Positions 56,683-64,000 of a stretch of 64,000 nt of DNA are shown piece by piece. Location of the stretch: contig JAULSN010000004.1 in the NCBI GenBank assembly GCA_033439765.1, positions 4,970,001-5,034,000 on the forward strand, read 5' to 3'. This DNA comes from Lasiosphaeria ovina. Taxonomy: Eukaryota > Ascomycota > Sordariomycetes > Sordariales > Lasiosphaeriaceae. Position numbers and translations under genes: made by a program. Numbering within the stretch: position 1 is the stretch's first letter; every line of letters begins with the position of its first letter. The notes below the pieces were generated by a model. That model was not told where the DNA came from, did not search any database, and saw only the letters and a list, made by a program, of their open reading frames with translations.

Positions 56683-58747
56683 CTAGTAGTCCCCCTCGCC
56701 CTCGGTACACCCATCGCTCATCATGACAGCGCGGTACAGCAGCCCCTCGTCCAGCTCGGCAGGATGCAGACCCGGGCCGCCGCCCAGCGGCGAGTCCTTG
56801 ACGAGCGACTCCTCACGCAGCAGGTGCGCGGCCATGAACCAGGCCACCACGGAGCAATACGCGCTGTCGATGGCGCCCGAGATCCACGCGTGGTGCGCGC
56901 TGAGGGCCTCGCCGCTCAACGCGAATTTTCCGCCGGCGAACAGGTGCATGAACTGCGGGTACACGTTCTTGAACTGGCCCGGGCCGAACAGCGCGAAGGC
57001 GCCGCCGGTCAGCGGGTCGTGCGACCACGCGTACGCGTGGTGCGTCACGTACTGGCTGCGCAGGAACTCGAGCGTGATGTGCGGCGTTTCCTTGCGGCCG
57101 GCGAACAGTTTCACCAAGCCGGCGAGGCACGTCGCGACGACGGGCTCGTCGATGTGCGGTTGGGTTTGGCCGGGACCGTACGGGGGCACCAGGGCGCCCA
57201 TGCGCGTGGCGTCCTGCGCCCAGCTGTACGACACCATCAGCACGGCAGGCGCGTCGGGCCCGTCGTCCCACGACGGGTAGACCACGTTGCTCATGGGAAG
57301 GTCGGTCGACGAGACACAGCCAAAGATCTTCCACCACGGAGACTTGAACTTGATGGCCACCTTGGTGGCGCGGTCGTAGCTCAGCATGCGGATGGCTGTC
57401 AGCACGTTGTCGGGCAGCTTGAGGCCTTCAATGTCCATGCGCTGCAGCGGCGCCATGGCCGTCGTGTTGAACACCATGTCGTAGGCTTCGGTCTTGCGGT
57501 CGTGACCCGCCGTGTTGGTCGTGGTGACGTGCACTGCGTGGCCTTTGTCTGCCATGGCCACGACGGGCCGGTTGTACGTGATCTTGATGGGGGTAGCGGG
57601 GAGGTCGCCGCGCACGTCGGCCGGCGGCCAGTCGGCCGACAGGAGCTTCTCCTCCATGGTCTCGGGGATCAGCGACATGCCCTTCTCGATGCGCCACCAC
57701 GTGGCATTCTTGGCCGCCTGGAAGTCGCAGTAGTCGCAGATGGTCTCGGTGAAGGCCTGGTCGAACAGCCCGGTCGATCTGGCGTCTGTCAGTTGTGGTC
57801 AGGTATGTCACGGCTCTAAACTCGGGCACTCACGTGTCTGCGGCCTCGGCGTTGACCGTGTCTTGGAAGGAGAACCTGCACCGCGCCGACATCAGTTCAG
57901 CCAATGCACATTGTGAACAATGCATGCAAAAGCGCTGCTCACCCTTTTTTCAGCATCAGCCAGGCCCGCGTCGAGTAGTTGTCGTCGTCTTTGGCCAGAT
58001 ACTCGGCGAAGGCCTTCTCCCAGTTCTTCTCATTGTCCACGAGGAAGTCCTTGACCGTGCCGGCGATGGCGTCCTCGAACTGCTTGCCGCTTTGATACAC
58101 AGCGCATTAGTGATACGCATTCACGACACAACACTCTTGTGATTACCAGCACGACGAGTAAGACGAACCTCGGGGTCTCCCGCTTGAATAGCCACAAGTT
58201 TGGCACGTCCTGCTTGTTGTCCGAGTAGACATACTCGGCCTTTTTGTCGTCGAGCCCTAGGTTGTGGATGAGGTTGAGGGTGCTTTGGAGATGTTATTAG
58301 CACAAACGAACCCTAACAGGCGACTAAAACAAACCTATTCATGGTCCCAATCTCGGGGATGCGCATGGCGCCAATGTCGTAGTAGTTGTGGGGGCAGGAT
58401 TTGTCGTCGGGGAACTCGTACGTGTAGCAGCGGCCGCCGACGCGGTCCGACGCCTCGAGGATGTCGACGTTGGTGATGCCGACGTACTTGAGCAGCATGG
58501 CCGTGTACAGGCCGGCGATGCCGGCGCCGACGATGGCGATCTTGCCGGCGTACGGCTCTGCCTCCTGGAATTGGCTCCCGAGGTGGCTGTACGCCGGGAT
58601 GGGGCGGAAGTTGCGGGGCGCTTCCGACTCGATTTCGTTTTCGTTAAGGTACTTCGACAGCAGAGACTTGGCGTAGGCTGCGCGCAGGCCCAACGGGGAA
58701 AAGGAGGGGAAATCGACTGGGATGCTGCGGTCGGGAAGGGTGTCCAT
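56683..58747 (-). CDS. L-amino-acid-oxidase-type FAD amine oxidase, 603 aa
   Basis: Five exons (58335-58747, 58169-58282, 57943-58089, 57834-57875, 56683-57778) close in phase. The dinucleotide fold reads KIAIVGAGIAGLYTA (GxGxxG at about 74-79), followed by DILEASDRVGGR, the flavin amine oxidase signature. The product continues with YYDIGAMRIPE, seen in L-amino-acid oxidases, a substrate domain, and the C-terminal LSGEALSAHHAWISGAIDSA, the FAD-binding end typical of this superfamily. It should oxidatively deaminate amino acids or amines, releasing ammonia and H2O2. No signal peptide was found. An ABC-C transporter gene lies 557 bp upstream on the same strand, a tandem arrangement that may or may not be functional. 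Confidence 0.92.
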
Positions 58748-59304
58748 GATGGAGAGATTTAGCGAGATTGTAGGCGGAGTGGTCGGGTCGAATAGTTGCA
58801 CTGCACAGTGGTTTGTATAGCCTTTCTTGTCAAAGAAACATGGGCCGTGTTGCACCCATATATACCCATACCCACCTTGGCAGATGTCTATTCTCGAGAT
58901 GAACAACCGACCAAGCGACGGATCCACACAGACATGAAAGTAGTACAATGAGTTGAGCGAGTCTGAAAGTGGCGGGCTGAATGACAGTTCTCGGGAGGTC
59001 TTGCATTCCACTACACAATTCCTGAGAGACAGATTTCGAACTAGGCATGTGGTTCCGGCTTCTCGACCAATCAGGTCGATGCCATGTTCCGCGGGAGCCC
59101 AAGAAGGGCGAGTGGCGGCCAGTTCCGTCGCCCGCATGAGCTGAGAAGCAACTAGCGGGGGACGGATAGGCCGAGACAGCATCGACCGCATGCATGGGCG
59201 CCCAATGGAGTCGGCAACTGAGACTCCTGGAGCAGGTTATTGAATTTGCTGATCTTGGCCCACCAAGAAGAGTTGCAGTTTGGCCTCTGCAAACTGTGTT
59301 GGAG
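58748..59304. other. Intergenic between ABC transporter and oxidase
   Basis: Oxidase promoter and ABC-transporter 3' flank. A short TATATACC element near 58860 lies about 110 bp before the oxidase start. No gene seen. Confidence 0.5.
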
Positions 59305-62300
59305 TTACCGCTGCGAAGTGTACAGCTCCCCAAACCTCGACACCCGCGCCAGCAGCGCTTGCGGCGTGTCGAACTCAATCACCTGACCGTCGTCCATGAC
59401 GGCTACCTTGTCAAACGCGAAGGCAAAGTCTAGCTTGTGAATGACCGAGATGACGGTGTGGTGCTTGAGGCGCGTCTCGATGAGCCGGTGCACGACCTGT
59501 TCGGACTGGGCGTCAAGACTAAGCATCATAAATTAGCATGTTGCCCTGATTTTCCGACATAGTAACGAAAGCAAACGACAGGAGTCTAAGCGGCTAACAC
59601 ACCTGCTCGTGACCTCGTCCAACACCAAAACTCGCGTGGCTCTCAACATGGCGCGGGATATGTTGAACAGCTGCCGCTGGCCATGGCTGAGCATGTCCCT
59701 GTCCAGCTCAGCATCGAGCCCTTTGGGTGCTTGTTCAAACACGGCACTCCACAGCCCGACGTCGGCGAGCGCCTGCACGATCGTGTCGTCCGTTTCCTGG
59801 CCGTAGGGGTCCATGTTCTCGCGCACGGTGCCAGGTAAGAAAAAGGGGTCTTCGGCAACGCCGGCGATGCGTTCGCGGACAACGGCGCGGGGGACGGACG
59901 CCAAATCGATGCCGTCGATTTTGATAGAGCCTGCTAGCGGGTCGAGGAGGCGCAGCAAGGTGAGGACAACTGATGATTTGCCGCTGAAGTCAAAGGAGTG
60001 GGTTAGATGGGGTGTATACGGTCAGGAGTAAACACAAGGACTGACCTGCCGGTGCGGCCGCAGATGCACACCTTTTCGCCGGGCTTGATGTCGAGACTGA
60101 TGTTATTGATTACCATGGCACTGCTAGGCTCATTTCTGGAGACGCTCCGTTAGCATCTGATCGGACTGGATCCGAGCATAAACCAAAGAACGACATTGCT
60201 TACGAATATCTCGCAGACAGCCCGTCCAGCCGAACGGCACCCAGAGCAGGCCAGTCCGCGGGCACCTGCGCGGCCACCACCCCGGGACCCAGGTCTCTCT
60301 CCTGCTCCGTGTCCCTGCCGAAATCGCGGATGCGCTGCACGGCACTCATGGCCATCTGCATCTGTGCCCAAAACAGGACGAGCAGCTTGAGGTACGACGT
60401 GAAGCTCACGATCTGGGTCAACGAGACGCCCGTGAATCCGGGCGAGATGGTGTTTCTCAACGGGCCGACGGCGAGGCCGACAACAAGCGTCGCCAGGCCG
60501 GCGATGGCGAGATCCAGGACCAGGCCGAGCCACTTTTGCACGACGTACATGAGGTACACGGGCTGCTGGGAGCGGTCAGCGAGCTCGCAGTTCTGGCGCA
60601 GCGCGGGGAGCGGCAGCCACCCAAAGGCGGCGGCGCGCAGCGTGGCCAGCCCGGCGAGCGTCTCGAGGAACTGGGCGTACAGTGGCGCCTTCTGCTCGAG
60701 GTCGAGCGTGCGCAGCTGGCGTGCCGCGCGCACATAATAGGCCGGCACGAGGTAGAAGACGGCGGCCAGCAGCGGGTAGCTCAGCGCGATCCAGCCCGAC
60801 GCCGAGGCGATCAGGCCGGCCTGCCCGGTTGCCACGAGCAGGTTGGTCGTGACCACCTGCAGCGCGATCGGCAGCTGCATGTCGGCGAGCTGGATATCCT
60901 GCGTGAAGCGGTTGAGGAGATGGCCGGCGTCGGTCGACGTGAAGAGTTTGAGAGTTGACGACGTTACCGTCCGCGCCAGGTCGGCGTGCAGAGCGAACCC
61001 CGTGCTGACTCCTAGCACGTTGAGCGACCACCATGTTACTAGTGCAGAAGCGGCGAGCGCTCCGCCCTGCAGCGCCGCGTACACACCGATGTAGTACCCT
61101 GTGCGCGCGTTTGGGAACACGGCGCTCGAGTCGTCGGTCCACCATTTTAGCCAGACGTCTGAGGGGGGTTCGTTAGCATAATAATTCACGGGACTAGTCT
61201 TTCAACGGGTGCAAAAATTGCCTACATCCAAAAGAAGAGAGGAAAGCCAGACTGATCTGCAGGACGACAAAAAGCAACGCGTTCTTCCAGTTGATCGAGG
61301 CAAAGTAGTATTTGTAGACCGAGGTGTCCGTCTCTGGCGGGCCACCGCTGGCTGCCTCTGGCTCCAATTCTGCTGCTTCCGGAGTTGTTTCAGCCGGGAC
61401 CAGTTCGTATTCTGCTTTTGTGCCGATGTCATTATTGTTGTCCCTTGCTGGTAAGATCTCAGTGGAGTCATTTTCGGGCTGGTCTTTGCACAGATCACGT
61501 ATATAGCCGTGGACATTTTTGAGCTTTTCGAACTTGCCCTGCTGAGCAATCTCCCCCTTGTCACCCAGGACAATAACCCTATCAGAGTATGATAAAAAGC
61601 GTGCTACACAACGAATCAACCCCTGTTAGCTGGCAAAGGTGCAATGGGGAAAATATAACGCACAAGACGACGATGCTAGAACCACTGTTGTTCCCCAACG
61701 CCGGAAGAGTCCGTCTGGCCCCAGTAGGCGTCGGGAAATGTTGACCTGGGTGTTGGCATCAAGCTGGCTGAAGACGTCGTCAAGCACGGCGATTTTGTTC
61801 CGCGAGTAAACAGCTCGTCCGAGCGCCTGTTCCGGGTCAGCCAAAAATAGTCCAACGAAGTGGCCATTGAGGTCTGTGCTACTCACCACTCGTTGTCTTT
61901 GACCCGCACTCAGCGAGGCTCCCTTGCTGCCAACGACAGTCATGTCGCCTTTGGGCAACGACTTCAGGTCAGTCGCAAGGTCGCAGCCGTGCAGTACGGC
62001 AGTGTATAGGCTCGGATCAAAGTCGCAGCCGTAGGTGATGTTGGCGCGGATAGAGTCGTTCTGATGACATAGCATTAGTCAGTTCGTGGAAGCAGACCTG
62101 GGGTAGTTAATCCACGCACCATAATCCACGGTGACTGCTCGCAGAAAGCAACCTCACGATGCGTCAGGGCGACCTTTCCATCGAAGAACGGGGTTTCGCC
62201 AAGTAGAGCCTGCAACAGAGTCGACTTCCCCGAGGCTACCGGGCCGAGGACAAACACGACCTCGCCCGAGTTGACCTGGAAATTCACATTTCGCAGCACG

Positions 62301-64000
62301 GGATCGCCTTCCCCGGCCCAGCCAAAGCTTCCATTTTGTACCGAGATACACACGCTTGTTGCTTCTAGATCGCCTCCCGCCGGCGCAGCGGCCTTTCCCG
62401 ACACCTTCTCGCCATTTTGCACGTCGACGCTGCCTGAAGATTGGCTGAGCGCGTCGTCGCCAAAGGACCGCTTGTCATTGTGCGGCGGCGTCAGGAGAAA
62501 GTCCTCGACTCGTTTCAAGCAGCCCAGGGCGGTCATGAACCCAATCAGCCCACCAAAGAATTTGAACAGCGGCTCGGCGACAAGCAGTAGCAGGGAAAGC
62601 GACGTGAACATGCGCGTGGCGTCGAGCGAGGTGGCGTTGTTTTTGGCGACGGCGATGAAGGCGGCAAAGGTCACCACGGGCGAGAGCAGTTGGGGCACGA
62701 ACCCTACAGTTTGACCGTTTGTTAGCCTTCTACGTTTTATGCCATAAATATTGCACTCTCGCCGGCGGCCACTTACCGATGGTGGCTGTAATGATGGATA
62801 TAAGACGAAAGTTGCCCGCCGCGGCGAGCTCGTCTTGGCGGAGCTGGTTGAGGACGGCTGATACTTTCGATGTGAGATTCGTGATCTTGATGCCTTTCAT
62901 TGAACCCAGCACCGATGATGTAACGGCTGGGATGCGGTTGTAAGCAATACGATCGCAGAAGACGGTCTGGGATATACGTACCGATCCGGGACTCGATCTT
63001 CTCGATCCACCTGATCTGGAATCGTGGTGTATAATTTGCGGCCACCACTGTTAGCCCCGTTGTGACTATTTCATGTTAGCTCGCCGTTTCAGGGTTGCTT
63101 GCTCAGGTAAAGTCTCTGCATCTCGGGGCTCTTACGCAGCGTCACGGCAATGGGCGCAACGCAGGCGACGCCAAGCTGTGTCTCGATCAGGTACGTTGCA
63201 ATGCCAACCTGGGCCACATTTGCCCAGAGCTCGTGCAGGTCCATAACCCCACGAGTGATGCGCTCGCAGTCAGCGCTCATCAGCGTCACAGTCTTGGCGT
63301 TGTTGGCCGCCGATACCTTCATTTCCATGGCCTTACGGAAGACGGTGGTGAGGAGCGTGCCCCGCGTCATGGCCATGAAGCGGCAGTGCCGGTGCCAGTA
63401 TACGGCGGTGCAGATCTGAAGCAGAGGTTAGGCCGCGAGGGAGTCGACCTGTTGAGTGAAAAGGGGCAAGTTCTTACCGCCATGCCCACGTAGATAAACA
63501 CAGATGCCCCAATCAGGCCGTAGCCTGTCTTCGCATCCTGGCTCTGGACCGGATCTCCCAGGTAGTCTAGCAGCCTCCTGACCATCAGCGGCTGGCACAT
63601 GGTAAAGGCCAAGAGGGCAAGTCTCGGCAATATCGGCAGCACAAGCGGCCACCACAGCAGTCGCAGCAGTGTTAGCTTAAGCGACTTCTGTTTCGGTTCA
63701 TCTAGAGGCAAATATCGTCAGCCATTCAGCCTCATAAAACGCAACCGATAGATCTGCACCGTACTCTTCGACCACAGTGCCCAGAAGCCATCGCTCAGCC
63801 CCTGCGACACCATGTCCGCGGTGATGGGATAAAGATGCTTCGGCGTGAGCAGGTGGCGGGCGCCAAAGAAGATGATTCCGTTGACCCACAGCAGCAAGCC
63901 CTGGCCGAACAGGCCGCTGGACTCCTCGGGGCTGCGGCCGCGGTAGTGGTCGAGGAAGAAGCGGCGCTTCCCGGCGGCCTCGAGCACCAGCAGCAGCGCC
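59305..64000 (-). CDS. ABC-C (MRP-type) transporter, 5' end outside window
   Basis: Multi-exon gene whose N-terminus runs off the right edge. The first visible segment, RSPEESSGLFGQGLLLWVNG, matches the region ahead of membrane domain 1 in fungal ABC-C proteins. Nucleotide-binding domain 1 has Walker A GPVASGKST (near 62230), signature LSAGQ (near 61900) and Walker B IAVLDDVFSQLD. Domain 2 has Walker A GRTGS|GKSS split by an intron near 60000-60050, signature LSHGQ (59680-59694) instead of LSGGQ, Walker B VLVLDEVTS and the switch block SVIHKLDF with His. Two membrane domains with many helices lie between. Such pumps export conjugates, drugs or metabolites with ATP. The stop is at 59305. The internal exons were followed by motif only, so boundaries are approximate. 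Confidence 0.9.

Noticed and set aside
56200..57819. 539-codon rightward open frame across the amino-acid oxidase
   Set aside because: Composition of a reverse-strand shadow. The leftward strand carries a clear flavoenzyme with closed splice phases.

Overview
The window is genomic DNA of a filamentous ascomycete, most likely a Sordariomycete close to Sordariales. Short GT..AG introns (about 45-90 bp) interrupt GC-rich exons. The gene families are typical of these fungi: HET and NACHT proteins, CFEM/SAT4 membrane proteins, a CYP505 fused P450, a secreted GH2 beta-mannosidase and Dal5-type permeases. The taxonomic placement is inference; the gene calls rest on motifs and on splice phases I closed by hand.

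Layout. 0-5 kb: a HET-domain fragment, an orphan 196-aa gene, a five-exon gene coding only a degenerate EF-1alpha-type G domain, and a multi-pass membrane protein. 6-10 kb: an SRPK-like kinase and an unrecognised seven-exon gene. 11-19 kb: a secreted beta-mannosidase, a Dal5-like transporter and a secreted Ser/Thr-rich protein with dibasic sites. 19-32 kb: an AAA+ ATPase and a NACHT-STAND receptor transcribed divergently from a 354-bp gap, then a berberine-bridge-type FAD oxidase, a full HET-domain protein and a GNAT acetyltransferase. 33-42 kb: a ten-exon CYP505 P450-reductase fusion and an intact CFEM-SAT4 receptor-like protein. 43-45.4 kb: an MFS transporter pseudogene with repeated Trp-to-stop changes. 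46-48 kb: gene-free, low-complexity DNA. 48-54 kb: a mitochondrial-type DEAD-box helicase, a lysine-rich H1-like protein with an internal duplication, and an aldo-keto reductase. 54.5-64 kb: a SAT4 gene with a single in-frame TGA, an L-amino-acid-oxidase-type flavoenzyme and an ABC-C transporter that runs off the right edge.

How the genes may work together. HET, NACHT and AAA+ genes between 0.5 and 32 kb suggest an allorecognition or immunity neighbourhood. The beta-mannosidase and Dal5-like permease fit saprotrophic nutrition. The amine/amino-acid oxidase and ABC-C exporter lie in tandem and could share a detoxification or metabolite role. None of these functional links is proven by the sequence. 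I saw no rRNA, tRNA, CRISPR array or intact transposon.
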